Shown here one piece after another: positions 52,806 to 61,839 of a stretch of 64,000 nt of DNA. The notes under the pieces are model-generated. The model worked only from the letters and a program-made list of their open reading frames with translations, searched no databases and had not been told where the DNA came from. The stretch is taken from contig CAZSXU010000006.1 of NCBI GenBank assembly GCA_964610505.1, positions 1 through 64,000 on the forward strand, in the 5' to 3' direction. Source of the DNA: CAZSXU01 sp964610505. Its GTDB lineage: Bacteria; Arandabacterota; Arandabacteria; JAGLYR01. Every line of letters begins with the position of its first letter. Position 1 is the first letter of the stretch. The translations under genes and the position numbers were made by a program.

Positions 52806-52926
52806 GGGGAGCACTCGGCGTCACTCCTCCACGGCACGAATGGGGGATTCGAATCGGCAAGGAGGGTGGCAACTCACGGCTTTAAAAGACCCCCTTGCCG
52901 TGTCGTCATTCCGGCGAGCGCTCCCC
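52806..52926 (+). mobile_element. MITE-like element, diverged copy 4
   Basis: Keeps both 15-bp ends (GGGGAGCACTCGGCG, CGGCGAGCGCTCCCC) and the CTTGCCGT arm but has changes inside (GGCACGAATG). It sits in 52670-53042, which has no gene. Confidence 0.6.
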
Positions 52927-53042
52927 GCAGCCGGCCCGAGGATCGTGTGTTTCGCCTCTCCGCCTTCGGCCTTCAGCAGCTTGGGGCCGTCGGCTTGTCG
53001 TAACTTGCGAGGACGCCCATTCATCTGTATTCTGTACTCATT

Positions 53043-54104
53043 ATGTTGAGCGCCGAGCAGAAAGCCCTCCTCTCGTGGTACCGGAAGAACGCGCGGGATC
53101 TTCCGTGGAGGCGAACGTCGGATCCTTATGCCGTCTGGGCCTCAGAGGTGATGCTTCAGCAAACCCGCGTCGAGACGGCGATCGATTACTACGAGCGGTT
53201 CCTTGCGCGATTCCCCACGATCGAGTCCCTGGCCCGGGCGAGGCTTCAGCGTGTCCTCAAGATGTGGGAGGGCCTGGGCTACTATGCCCGCGCGCGAAAC
53301 CTTCACCGTGCGGCGCGGGAATCTCTCAACGTCTACGGAGGTTTCGCCCCCACGCACGAAGCCTTCCTCGGTCTGCCGGGCGTGGGGCCCTACACGGCTG
53401 CGGCCGTCTGGGCCATCGTTTTCGGAGAGCGGCGCCTCCCGCTTGACGGGAACATTCGACGAGTGTTGTCGCGCGTAGCCGACCTGGACACTCTTAAGGA
53501 GGAACCGTACCGGAATGTCGGGCGGGGATTCCTCAAAGGTCTACGGAGGGCTCAGGTCGGCCGAATGGTCCAGGCGCTGATGGAATTGGGGGCCCTGGTC
53601 TGCACGCCCCGGACTCCGGATTGCGCGGTTTGTCCGCTTCGGCGGTTCTGCAGAGCATTGCGCTCGGGGACCGTGGACGCGCGCCCGCCCAGGAAGCAGA
53701 AGGCGCGAACCCCCCACTACGACGTCGTCATCGCATATCTCCGGAATCCCGAGGGCAGGGTTCTCCTTCAACGCCGGGCGGACAAGGGTTTTCTGGGCGG
53801 GCTCTGGGAACTGCCCGGAGGGAAGGTTCGTAGGGGGGAGGATCGGGAAACGGCGCTTCGGAGGGAGATCCGGGAAGAGCTCGGAATCCGGCGAATCGCC
53901 CGGGTGAACTATGCCGGTACGGTCAACCATGTCTACAGCCATTTCTCCGTGAGTTTGCATCTCTTCGAAGCCCGGACCCGCCAGGATCCCGGTCATCTGG
54001 ATGGACCGGCAGAGGCTCGATGGATTTCCCCTGGGTGGATCGGCCGCTACCCTGTTCCTCGCGGTACGCAGAAGGCGCTTGGACTCCTGAGGAAACCACG
54101 GTGA
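53043..54104 (+). CDS. mutY: Adenine DNA glycosylase with intact Nudix box
   Basis: 353 residues from ATG 53043 (no strong ribosome-binding site). It removes adenine paired with 8-oxoguanine. The catalytic Glu35 (WASEVMLQQTRV) and Asp135 (LPLDGNIRRVLSRV) are present, with the helix-hairpin-helix LPGVGPYTAAAV and the [4Fe-4S] ligands Cys187, Cys194, Cys197 and Cys203. The C-terminal MutT-like domain normally only recognises 8-oxoG and has lost its catalytic box. Here the box is complete, Gly260 through GED..., then REIREELG, so hydrolase activity on oxidised nucleotides is possible. Confidence 0.92.
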   Translation: MLSAEQKALLSWYRKNARDLPWRRTSDPYAVWASEVMLQQTRVETAIDYYERFLARFPTIESLARARLQRVLKMWEGLGYYARARNLHRAARESLNVYGGFAPTHEAFLGLPGVGPYTAAAVWAIVFGERRLPLDGNIRRVLSRVADLDTLKEEPYRNVGRGFLKGLRRAQVGRMVQALMELGALVCTPRTPDCAVCPLRRFCRALRSGTVDARPPRKQKARTPHYDVVIAYLRNPEGRVLLQRRADKGFLGGLWELPGGKVRRGEDRETALRREIREELGIRRIARVNYAGTVNHVYSHFSVSLHLFEARTRQDPGHLDGPAEARWISPGWIGRYPVPRGTQKALGLLRKPR

Positions 54105-54138
54105 CCCCTTCGCTGTCTTAAGTTTATCAATTTAGCTA

Positions 54139-54167
54139 TTGACATAATCAATATCGCATCATATAAT
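54139..54167 (+). promoter_or_regulatory. Perfect consensus sigma70 promoter of the DUF2089 operon
   Basis: TTGACA (54139-54144), exactly 17 bases, TATAAT (54162-54167), in an AT-rich island. An inverted repeat TCAAT-N6-ATTGA (54127-54142) overlaps the -35 and could be an operator. Confidence 0.85.
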
Positions 54168-54189
54168 GATAGTGAAACAGGAGGTGGTA

Positions 54190-54540
54190 ATGGATATATC
54201 TCGGGCTAGCTGCTGCGGGTGTGGTCGCGACATGCGAATCACTCAGGTGCGTTGCCCCCAGTGTGATGTCTCGATGGAGGGAGAGTTCGAGATCTCCCCC
54301 TTCGCCCGGTTGCCGTTGGAAGACCAGCTCTTCGTCGCAGCGTTTGTCCGGCATCACGGGTCCATTAAGAAAATGGAGGGGCTCTTCGGAATCAGTTACC
54401 CGACCGTCAAGAACCGGTTGAACGCCATCGTCCGCCGGATCGACGAGAACTTCGAGGCGCCTTCCCCGAACAGCCGCATTCTCGAGCAGCTGTCCTGGGG
54501 CCAGATTACTGTGGACGAAGCCCTAGATCGAATGGAGTGA
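54190..54540 (+). CDS. DUF2089 zinc-ribbon/helix-turn-helix protein, probable regulator
   Basis: 116 residues. The ATG at 54190 is chosen because the in-frame ATG at 54166 lies inside the -10 box, and AGGAGGT precedes 54190. The N-terminus holds two CxxC-type pairs (CCGCGRDM, VRCPQC) of a zinc ribbon. The C-terminal part (FVRHHGSIKKMEGLFGISYPTVKNRLNAIVRRI) is a helix-turn-helix. DUF2089 genes usually head small operons with membrane and SHOCT-like proteins, as here. It may regulate its own consensus promoter; that is inference. Confidence 0.85.
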   Translation: MDISRASCCGCGRDMRITQVRCPQCDVSMEGEFEISPFARLPLEDQLFVAAFVRHHGSIKKMEGLFGISYPTVKNRLNAIVRRIDENFEAPSPNSRILEQLSWGQITVDEALDRME

Positions 54541-54545
54541 GAGCG

Positions 54546-54803
54546 ATGTTGCCCGCACTGGCGATTATCGGGATCGGATCGGGTCGGAGGTTCCGGGTTC
54601 CCCTGCCATTGTTTCTGCTCTGGCCGCTGCTTCTCGTCGGCGCTCTGGTGATGGCGGCCGTCGGCGGGTCGAGAGTCCGGACCGGCCGCCCGGGCTTCTT
54701 TGCCCGGTTTAGAACATGTCTTGCGGTTTTCTGCCACCTGTCAGGACTCAACATCGATGTTCGATCGAGAGACGGCACGAGTTTCTATCTTCGACTGATC
54801 TAG
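54546..54803 (+). CDS. Small membrane protein in the DUF2089 operon
   Basis: 85 residues; ATG 54546, with GGAG eight bases upstream overlapping the end of the DUF2089 gene. One membrane helix is clear (LFLLWPLLLVGALVMAAVGG); the C-terminal part ends in a beta-like RSRDGTSFYLRLI. I recognise no family. Its place between a DUF2089 regulator and a SHOCT-like protein suggests an envelope-stress or membrane-homeostasis operon. Confidence 0.7.
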   Translation: MLPALAIIGIGSGRRFRVPLPLFLLWPLLLVGALVMAAVGGSRVRTGRPGFFARFRTCLAVFCHLSGLNIDVRSRDGTSFYLRLI

Positions 54804-54824
54804 TTCGACGGAATGGAGGAAATG

Positions 54825-55235
54825 ATGTCCATCGAGCGAAAGCAGATTCTGGATATGCTGGGCGAGGGAAAGATCACGGCTGAGGAGGCCGAGCGTCTTC
54901 TGGAGAAACTCCAGGTGGGGGACGCGGAGCCGGTGTCCACTCCCACCGCGGGCCGGGACGCGGTTCGCAGGGGAGAACCGAAGTTCCTCCGGGTCGTGGT
55001 CGACAGTCACAATGGAGATGAGGTCAACATTCGAGTCCCCCTGGCGCTGGTCCGTACCGGGATCAAGCTGTCCACGATGCTGCCGTCTCACGCCAACGAG
55101 CAGTTGACGGAGAAGGGGATCGATCTGTCTCAGCTCGGAGGCCTCGAGGGACAGGAGCTTGTGGATGCGCTGCGAGATCTGACCGTGGACGTAGACTCGG
55201 CCGACGGGGACAAGGTGCGTATATTCTGCGAGTAG
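54825..55235 (+). CDS. SHOCT-like / YvlB-type protein
   Basis: 136 residues. Three ATGs lie close together; 54825 is chosen for the GGAGG five bases before it. The N-terminal segment SIERKQILDMLGEGKITAEEAERLLEKL is the SHOCT-like helical hairpin found at the start of YvlB/LiaX-type proteins. The rest (FLRVVVDSHNGDEVNIRVPLALVRTGIKL ... GDKVRIFCE) is a short beta domain in place of the long DUF4097 part. Last gene of the three-gene operon. Confidence 0.8.
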   Translation: MSIERKQILDMLGEGKITAEEAERLLEKLQVGDAEPVSTPTAGRDAVRRGEPKFLRVVVDSHNGDEVNIRVPLALVRTGIKLSTMLPSHANEQLTEKGIDLSQLGGLEGQELVDALRDLTVDVDSADGDKVRIFCE

Positions 55236-55581
55236 AGACGTGGTTGACAAACCTCTCCAGAGACCGCAGCTTTTTCAGCCGCGAGGCAAGATCGTGGATT
55301 CCCGCGGCGGCGGGGCAGTGTTCATCATTGAGGTTTTCCAGGTTTTCCACTTAGATGTGAACCGGAGAGATCACACTGCGCCCTCTGGGTTTCTAAGGGG
55401 AACCCCGGAGGACCGCTGTTGTTGTTCGGGGGCGGCATCCGCGGCGCGAGACCGTTTGAGACTCAATGAAACGCCATTCCATCGCGAAGCCTAGTTGGAG
55501 CGTTGCGGGGTTTCGGGCCTGCCGCCGCGAACCGGGGCCTTGCGCATCGTTCGTCCTTTTCCAACAGCCTCCCCGTCCGCC

Positions 55582-55610
55582 TTGACACAGTACGCGCACG
55601 CACCTAGACT
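55582..55610 (+). promoter_or_regulatory. Promoter of the DUF362 ferredoxin gene
   Basis: TTGACA (55582-55587), 17-base spacer, TAGACT (55605-55610), 50 bases before the ATG. The remainder of 55236-55659 shows no gene; it contains a short direct repeat AGGTTTTCC near 55330-55350. Confidence 0.6.
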
Positions 55611-55659
55611 CCACCCAAGACAAGCGGATCGTCCGGTATCTTCAACCACAGGAGTTTGC

Positions 55660-56655
55660 ATGGCGGACGTCACACTTTTCAGATCTCCTGATTCGGCCGA
55701 GCTCGACGGCTTTCTGGGCGATGAGATTGCTCGTACCTTCCCGAAAGAAGCGCGTGTGGCTCTGAAACTGCACATGGGGGAAGGCGAGAAACATCATTTC
55801 GATTGCCGGCTTACGAGGCGCTGCGTCGCTCTTCTGAACGGCGCAGGGATGAAGCCGTTTCTCTATGACTCGCCCGTGATGTATCCGGGCGAACGCCATA
55901 CTCCCGAGGACTACCTGAAAAGGGCAGCGCAAAATGGATTCTCAGAGGAAGCGATGGGTTGCCCGGTGGTCGTGTCCGACGAAGCCCGCCCGGTCGAGGG
56001 GAAGTTCTTCCCTATCGGCGTGAGCACGCACCTCATTGAATCCGACGGAGTCCTGGTCCTGTCCCATGTCAAGGGCCATCCATGCTCAGGGATCGGCGGA
56101 GCGCTTAAGAATCTCGGGATGGGCGGGGTCGATCGAAAGACCAAGGGCCTGCTGCATGGGGGCGCAAAGCCGGTCCTGACGGGAGAATGCGACGGATGCG
56201 GTTCCTGCGTGGAGGGTTGTCCGGGCTCGGCTCTCGAGATCGCGAACGACAAGATACGGATCGACCAGGGGTCCTGCTGGGGGTGTGGGCGGTGCATCGA
56301 TGACTGTCCCCGGGATGCCCTGGAATCTCAGAGAGCGTCTTTCGACGCGCTTCTCATCGACGGCGCTGCCGCCGTGGTCTCTCAACTCCACCACACCCTC
56401 TACGTCAACGATGTCCGCAAGATTACCCGCCTCTGCGATTGCTGCCGGGATGCGGGCCCCGAAATCGCTCCCGATGTGGGGGTTCTCGTGGGGACCGATC
56501 CTGTCGTGGTCGATCAGGCTTCCGTGGATCTGGCCGTTCGCGCCGCGGGCGAGGACGTCTTTTCCCGGGAGCTCGGCCGGAATGCCTACGTGCACATCCG
56601 TGAGGCGGCAGGCCGGGGAATCGGAACGCTCAAGTACGAGATCCGGGAGCGCTGA
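55660..56655 (+). CDS. DUF362 protein with two [4Fe-4S] ferredoxin clusters
   Basis: 331 residues; AGGAG lies six bases before ATG 55660. DUF362 core over about 1-185 and 240-331 (LKLHMGEGEKHHFDC, LVLSHVKGHPCSGIGGALKNLGMG, VGTDPVVVDQASVDLA). A two-cluster ferredoxin domain is inserted at about 186-235 (CDGCGSCVEGCPGSALE and CWGCGRCIDDCP). A further Cys cluster CDCC occurs near 262. DUF362/ferredoxin proteins are common in anaerobes and probably move electrons; the partner is unknown. Confidence 0.85.
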   Translation: MADVTLFRSPDSAELDGFLGDEIARTFPKEARVALKLHMGEGEKHHFDCRLTRRCVALLNGAGMKPFLYDSPVMYPGERHTPEDYLKRAAQNGFSEEAMGCPVVVSDEARPVEGKFFPIGVSTHLIESDGVLVLSHVKGHPCSGIGGALKNLGMGGVDRKTKGLLHGGAKPVLTGECDGCGSCVEGCPGSALEIANDKIRIDQGSCWGCGRCIDDCPRDALESQRASFDALLIDGAAAVVSQLHHTLYVNDVRKITRLCDCCRDAGPEIAPDVGVLVGTDPVVVDQASVDLAVRAAGEDVFSRELGRNAYVHIREAAGRGIGTLKYEIRER

Positions 56656-56675
56656 AACCCGATGGCCTGAGAAGG

Positions 56676-56706
56676 CAAACCCGTAGCCACAGATTTCACG
56701 GATCGC
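56676..56706 (+). repeat. 'CCACAGATTTCACGGAT' motif
   Basis: A single short copy of the CACAGATTTCACGGAT phrase that also appears at 63694 and, changed, at 5817 and inside the 268-bp unit. Confidence 0.45.
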
Positions 56707-56722
56707 CGCGTTGTGTCCCTAT

Positions 56723-57589
56723 CTACAGGTAACTGTGCAGTCCGGACAACAGGTAGTTGACTCCGAAGAACGTGAACAGAACCGCCCCGAAGCCGATAAT
56801 GGAGAGGACGGCCATCCACTTGCCCTTGAGGGAGGCAATCATTCGCGCGTGGAGGAGGGAGGCGTAGATAAACCACGTGATGAGAGACCAGGTCTCCTTG
56901 TTGTCCCAGCTCCAGTAGGTTCCCCACGCGTAGTTGGCCCACACGGCGCCGGTCACGATCCCGATCGTCAGCATCAGAAAACCCACCGTCGCCACGTTGT
57001 AGTTGATGTCCTCGAGCGTTCTCCGGGACATCCCCTCACCCGGTTTGACCCGGTCCCACTTCCGGCTCAGGTAGATGATGCTGGCCACGAAAGAGATGGC
57101 AAACGCGGCGTACGCGAGGAAACACGTCACGACGTGGATGGTCAACCAGTAGCTCTGGAGAGCCGGGATATGCGGCACGAGGTCACCCGAGACACCGGGC
57201 AGAACCGACACCAGTCCGACCACCATTGCGGCCAGCGGTGAGACGGCCGCACCCAGCGCGGGGATTCCATACTTCCGGTCAAACAGGAGGTAGACGAGAA
57301 CGATGGACCACGAGAAGAAGACCATTGATTCGTACAAGTTGGCCAGCGGGGCATTCTCCATGATGAACCCGATCCGGCCGAGCCAACCTTCGGGTCGATC
57401 GGCCGCGACCAGGCGGCAAGAATCGATCCACCGGAGGATAATGCTGAGGGTATGGAACCCCAATCCGCCGATCAGGATCCCGCGTCCGATCTTTCCCCAG
57501 CGCTCCCCCCGGGAGACCACGCGAACGAGATAGACGGCGGTGGCCACCATGTACACCATGACTGAAACCCAAACCAGCGTCGCGCTCAC
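56723..57589 (-). CDS. ccsA: Cytochrome c biogenesis protein CcsA/ResC
   Basis: 288 residues from a GTG that overlaps the ResB gene stop (GTGA). Eight membrane helices. The periplasmic heme-handling WWD-type motif is WGTYWSWDNKETWSLITW, with flanking His residues for heme transport (HTLSIILRW, HARMIASLKGKW). With ResB it forms the System II machinery that delivers heme to exported c-type apocytochromes. No cytochrome or thioredoxin-type helper is next to it; the UGGC redoxin lipoprotein at 32812 could be one, but that is speculation. Confidence 0.93.
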   Translation of the reverse strand: MSATLVWVSVMVYMVATAVYLVRVVSRGERWGKIGRGILIGGLGFHTLSIILRWIDSCRLVAADRPEGWLGRIGFIMENAPLANLYESMVFFSWSIVLVYLLFDRKYGIPALGAAVSPLAAMVVGLVSVLPGVSGDLVPHIPALQSYWLTIHVVTCFLAYAAFAISFVASIIYLSRKWDRVKPGEGMSRRTLEDINYNVATVGFLMLTIGIVTGAVWANYAWGTYWSWDNKETWSLITWFIYASLLHARMIASLKGKWMAVLSIIGFGAVLFTFFGVNYLLSGLHSYL

Positions 57590-58965
57590 GACCGTGCGCC
57601 CTCCTCCCGATCCCGGCGCCGACCCAGAGTCTCGAGGATCTCGTCCAAGGATTCTTCAAAACGCCGGAGCCCACCCCGGGCGCCGGCCGCAATGCTCAGG
57701 TCCGTTTCACTCCCTCGGGATTCCACATGGATCCAGATCCTCCGGTGCTGGACCGTGAAGGAGAGGATGAGCCCCAGAATCAGTAGACCACACCCGGTCC
57801 ACACAACCGGCACGCCCGGATCGCGGGCCACCTGGAGACCCGTGAATTCGCGAAAACCGAAGTCCACCAGATCAAAGGTGTGGGTTTCATCGGCCGGCGG
57901 GTGAAATCCGGGAAACTCAGAAAACACCCACTGTTCAGAGAGTGGCTCTCCGTCCCGGTACAAGCGGATCTGAGCAGCCGGATTATGGAGCTGCTCGGAG
58001 CGGGATGTCGCCTGGCGATTCTCGCCGATCACGAAATCCGGCTCAAAGCGCAGCAGTTCGATCTCGTCCACAGTGTCCACAAGCGCCTTTTTCTTTCCGA
58101 TCTCCAGATCCATCAGAATGTTCTCGGGCCGGACCATGAGCCTGATCCACTCCTCGCCCGGCGCCGGACCGATCCGCCCGTACGTGGACTGGTAGAACCA
58201 GTATCCCCGGTGTTTCAGAGGACTGTTGACCTCGACCTTCCGCTGGAAGAGATCCTGTCCATCCTCGATCACGGTCAGCCAGCTCGTGTACTCCTTGGGC
58301 CGCATGGAACCATCGAAGAAGACCGCCTCGAAATCGTCGCATCGAATCTCAAACGGGAGGGACACCGCGCGGCCCGATCGCTCGTAGACCTGACCTTCCG
58401 TCTCGCCCTCCGCAAGATCCACGACCCCCTTGAATCCGGTGAGCGACCCGACCACCATCCCGGCGATGATGACCAGAAACCCGAGATGCGAGATCTCGGG
58501 TCCCCATCGTCCCGGGCGGCCGCGGTCGAGGCGAAGGTCGCCGTCGGCGACAGGATTGGCTCGGAATCCGAGACGAGCGAGACCTACGCCCAGCTTCAGC
58601 CACATCGCGTCCGCGGGGGTCTTGATCTTCAATGTTCGCCGGAGGGGCAGTCCGGAAGGTACGCCGCCCGAGTCCACGGAGTCCTTCCAGGTGGTCAGCC
58701 GATACGTCCTGCGAACACGGGAGAGAGAGCAGATCAAGATGTTGAGAGCGAGGAGCAAGACGAGAAACACGAACCAGCCGGAATGGTAGAGGTCGAAGAT
58801 CCCCAGGAATTCGAGCGCCCGGTACATGCCCTGCCCGTACGCTTCCACGCCCCGATGGGGGGACATGTTCTGGGGAAACAGAGTTCCGACCACGCTGGAT
58901 GCAGCCAGGATCAGGATCAGCGCCACCGCCAGCTTGACGGACTTGAAGAAGGAAATAACTCGCAT
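57586..58965 (-). CDS. resB: Cytochrome c biogenesis protein ResB
   Basis: 459 residues; ATG 58965 with GGAG about eleven bases upstream; a longer reading upstream is repeat-like and rejected. N-terminal membrane helices (LAVALILILAASSVVGTLFPQ, WFVFLVLLLALNILICSL) are followed by a large periplasmic beta domain (about 170-410) and a last helix near 420 (GCGLLILGLILSFTV). This is the ResB/Ccs1 architecture. It is translationally coupled to ccsA. Confidence 0.92.
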   Translation of the reverse strand: MRVISFFKSVKLAVALILILAASSVVGTLFPQNMSPHRGVEAYGQGMYRALEFLGIFDLYHSGWFVFLVLLLALNILICSLSRVRRTYRLTTWKDSVDSGGVPSGLPLRRTLKIKTPADAMWLKLGVGLARLGFRANPVADGDLRLDRGRPGRWGPEISHLGFLVIIAGMVVGSLTGFKGVVDLAEGETEGQVYERSGRAVSLPFEIRCDDFEAVFFDGSMRPKEYTSWLTVIEDGQDLFQRKVEVNSPLKHRGYWFYQSTYGRIGPAPGEEWIRLMVRPENILMDLEIGKKKALVDTVDEIELLRFEPDFVIGENRQATSRSEQLHNPAAQIRLYRDGEPLSEQWVFSEFPGFHPPADETHTFDLVDFGFREFTGLQVARDPGVPVVWTGCGLLILGLILSFTVQHRRIWIHVESRGSETDLSIAAGARGGLRRFEESLDEILETLGRRRDREEGARS

Positions 58966-58999
58966 TCTGTAACTCGCTCCGGCAGAAGGGGGATGCACC

Positions 59000-59028
59000 A
59001 ATCTAAAGGGAGGGAGGAGTTCTGTCAA
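59000..59028 (-). promoter_or_regulatory. Promoter of the resB-ccsA operon
   Basis: On the minus strand TTGACA (59028-59023), 17-base spacer, TAGATT (59005-59000). Start near 58993, a leader of about 28 bases. Confidence 0.65.
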
Positions 59029-59142
59029 GGTGGGCGACAAGGCGACACCACTGCCGGAGGCCGAAAGCCGGAACCCCGGGTATCGGACCGGCCGGGGGGG
59101 TACCACGATGTTCTTCTCAGGGAACGAGTGACGGTGATCGAA

Positions 59143-61422
59143 TTACGACCTGCGGCCTGTCTTGGCGGAGAGCCTGGGGGAGGGTGCTTCCGTTGAATGA
59201 TGTCCCTCTTTGTCCTTCAGCTCGGGGTAGTATGCCTCGGCGCACTCCGGACACAATCCATGACTGAACAGGGCGTCCGAGTGTTCTTGTATATAGACCT
59301 CCATCATCTGCCAGGCATCTTCGTCGTCCCGAATTCTATGGCAGTGAGCGCAGATGGGGATGAGCCCCTGCAGCTTCTTGACATGGCCCAGCGCCTCCTC
59401 GGCTCTTCGTCGATCGCTGAGATCCATGAACGAAGCCATCAGGCAGATGGGGCTGCCGTCGTCGTTGTTCACGATGTTGGACGTGACCTGGACTTCGAGA
59501 AGGGAGCCGCTCTCCCTCTGAATGACGGCTTCGCCCACCCAGCTGCCGGCACCCTCCAGGACGCCGACGATTCCCGGCGTCTTTGGCTTGTGGCAAAAGA
59601 ACTCTCCGATCGCCCGCCCCAGGACCCGGGCGGCGTCTTCGTATCCCCACATCTTGAGAAATGCATCGTTGACGTAGGTTACACGGCCCTCGAGATCCGC
59701 AATGCAAATGGCGTTGATGGAGGAGGCAATCGCGTGATCTTTGATTCGCAGGGCCTCTTCAACCCGCTTTCTCTGGGTGATGTCTTTGTCGATGCCTCTG
59801 TAGCCGAGGATTTCTCCTGTGTCGCCTCGAATGGGCACACCGTTTGTCAGAAGGCAAACTTGCTCGCCCTCTTTGGTGAGATTCCAATTCTCCAGGTCAA
59901 CGATGGGGGTCCCCGCGTCAAAGATCCGATGGACAATGGCACGCACGCGCTCGGCCTCGTCCGGGGTCATGAGATCGAAGGGTGTTCTTCCGAGCAGCTC
60001 GTCGGGATCATATCCCAGGGCCCGTTTGACTTGCCCGGAGGCAAACGTGTATCGGCCCTGTGCGTCGACTTCCCAGACCCAATCGGCCATGCTGTGCGAG
60101 ATGTCCCGAAAGCGCTGTTCGCTCTCGCGAAGAGCGATCTCGGCGGCGTGCGCTTCCGTTATGTCCCGGAATACGAGAACCCCCCCCACGATCGTACCGT
60201 CGGGTTCCCTGATGGGGGCGGCGCTGTCGGCCACCCGGTGTTTCGTTCCGTCTCGGGAGATCAGGATCGTGTCGTCGGCCAGGTTGGCCACCCTCCCCGT
60301 CCGAAGCACTTCCTCCACCGGGTGGGACGCTCCAGGGTCATTGCCCTCTGCGACGACGTTGAAGATCTCGGTCATGGGACGCAAACGGGCCTCGTCCAGC
60401 GTCCACCCCGTGAGCCTCTGCGCCACGGGATTCATGCGAACGATTCGGCTCCGAATGTCGGTGGCGATTACCCCGTCGCCGATGCTGTCCAACGTGATGG
60501 CAAGATTCCCCTCACTGGCCCGCAGGGCGGCTTCCGCCTGCCGTCTCTCCCTGATGATGGCCATTTGATAGACTGTGAATCCGGCAAGGGCAACCAGATA
60601 TCCGAGGACCTTGTAAACATGGGCCATGTCGAATCGGAAGTCGAACGGCATCTCCGATGAAGACATCATTGCCTGGCCGATCGCATGGAGCCCCGTGGAA
60701 AGCAGAACCCACCACATGAGGATGTCGCGGTCCAGATGGTACTCCCGAAGAAGTACCCGAAAGGCGCCGAAGAAGAGAATAGTGGATGCCAGGTCGACGG
60801 GGCGGGAAACGAGCCCGCCGGTGTACAGAGACTGGTACAACGGAATCTGAAACGCAATTGCGGTTGCCGCCACGGCCGAGGCCAATACGATCGCGGAGGT
60901 CCAGATCGTTTCCCTTCTGGGATTCGAGCTTTCTCCGAACCACCGGCCGGCGTAAGGGGCCGCGATCAACAATAGCGCCATCAGCAGTCGGCCCGCCGTG
61001 TACGTTCCGGGGAGGGATTGCTGGAAGAACGACGCGGACAATCCCAACCATCCCTCCAGAGCGAAGAAGGACAGAAAGCCGTGAGTCAGATCCGCCGCTC
61101 CGTTGACGAAGAAGGCCAGGCCGATGAACAGGTGAGAGCGATTGCCGAGGACGTAGAAGCGAATGATGAACGCCAGCCCGCCAAGGAGACCAATGAGCGA
61201 TCCCACCGTCTCGATCATCGCGTGCCTGTCGACCGTGCCCCTGTAGGACACGGTGTCCAGCAGTGGGAATGCCGCGCAGGCACAGGCGATGAGAACCAGA
61301 AGCAGGAAGAGATAGCGCGTTTCCTGCGCTCGCGTGTGCGAGGAGAAATCCAGGGTTCCGTCGAGGCCGGGTGAAATGGAGGAGGAATCGGCAAATACCG
61401 TTCCCCCGGGACCAGCACTCAT
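59143..61422 (-). CDS. MASE3-PAS-PAS-PAS sensor protein with C-terminal four-Cys module, no kinase domain
   Basis: 759 residues. ATG 61422 follows GGAG; the open frame further upstream codes an Arg/Pro-rich string and is rejected. Residues 45-285 hold about seven membrane helices of a MASE3-type sensor (FPLLDTVSYRGTVDRHAMIETVGSLIG). Three PAS domains follow (about 310-425, 430-555, 560-680). The chain ends with a short module: GLIPICAHCHRIRDDEDAW, then HSDALFSHGLCPECAEAYYPE, with four Cys that look like a metal site. There is no histidine-kinase, GGDEF or EAL domain. It may signal through a partner such as the HATPase protein at 63053. Confidence 0.85.
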   Translation of the reverse strand: MSAGPGGTVFADSSSISPGLDGTLDFSSHTRAQETRYLFLLLVLIACACAAFPLLDTVSYRGTVDRHAMIETVGSLIGLLGGLAFIIRFYVLGNRSHLFIGLAFFVNGAADLTHGFLSFFALEGWLGLSASFFQQSLPGTYTAGRLLMALLLIAAPYAGRWFGESSNPRRETIWTSAIVLASAVAATAIAFQIPLYQSLYTGGLVSRPVDLASTILFFGAFRVLLREYHLDRDILMWWVLLSTGLHAIGQAMMSSSEMPFDFRFDMAHVYKVLGYLVALAGFTVYQMAIIRERRQAEAALRASEGNLAITLDSIGDGVIATDIRSRIVRMNPVAQRLTGWTLDEARLRPMTEIFNVVAEGNDPGASHPVEEVLRTGRVANLADDTILISRDGTKHRVADSAAPIREPDGTIVGGVLVFRDITEAHAAEIALRESEQRFRDISHSMADWVWEVDAQGRYTFASGQVKRALGYDPDELLGRTPFDLMTPDEAERVRAIVHRIFDAGTPIVDLENWNLTKEGEQVCLLTNGVPIRGDTGEILGYRGIDKDITQRKRVEEALRIKDHAIASSINAICIADLEGRVTYVNDAFLKMWGYEDAARVLGRAIGEFFCHKPKTPGIVGVLEGAGSWVGEAVIQRESGSLLEVQVTSNIVNNDDGSPICLMASFMDLSDRRRAEEALGHVKKLQGLIPICAHCHRIRDDEDAWQMMEVYIQEHSDALFSHGLCPECAEAYYPELKDKEGHHSTEAPSPRLSAKTGRRS

Positions 61423-61736
61423 CCGCCACTCCGAGGACGCGAGGCTTGCTCCGTCTGTTGGTTGAGTTGACCGCTTGTGGCCGTACCCGCCGCTCGTTCT
61501 CGCCCGGCGGTCCGGACCGTTCGAGCAGGCGGTTCTTGTTCTGGTGTTCGGCGATTTTTCAGACTTCTTGACCGGATTGTGAACTACGTATCCAGTTGGG
61601 ATGGGGGGTGCGGCGCCCGAGTATCGATCTCCGTCACCCCGGCTGCTGCGCCGCGGCCTGTCCGGTCGGTGGATGCGTACGTTTCCTTGGAAATCCTTTG
61701 CGGATCTCGACATGTCGGGCGACATGCATGTTGGGC

Positions 61737-61765
61737 TTGTCAGCGACGGCACGGATTGCTAGCCT
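61737..61765 (+). promoter_or_regulatory. Weak promoter candidate before purM
   Basis: TTGTCA (61737-61742), 17 bases, TAGCCT (61760-61765). The remaining 61423-61736 stretch shows no gene and no riboswitch that I can recognise. Confidence 0.35.
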
Positions 61766-61839
61766 GTCAGGTTGTGCAAGGAGGAACGTGAGCCGTGTGC
61801 TCACCGGTCTTCCACGCGCATGCCGCGCGGGAGGAAACC

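Noticed and set aside
59197..60660. 487-codon open frame on the plus strand
   Set aside because: Antisense to the PAS protein; no domain and no ribosome-binding site.
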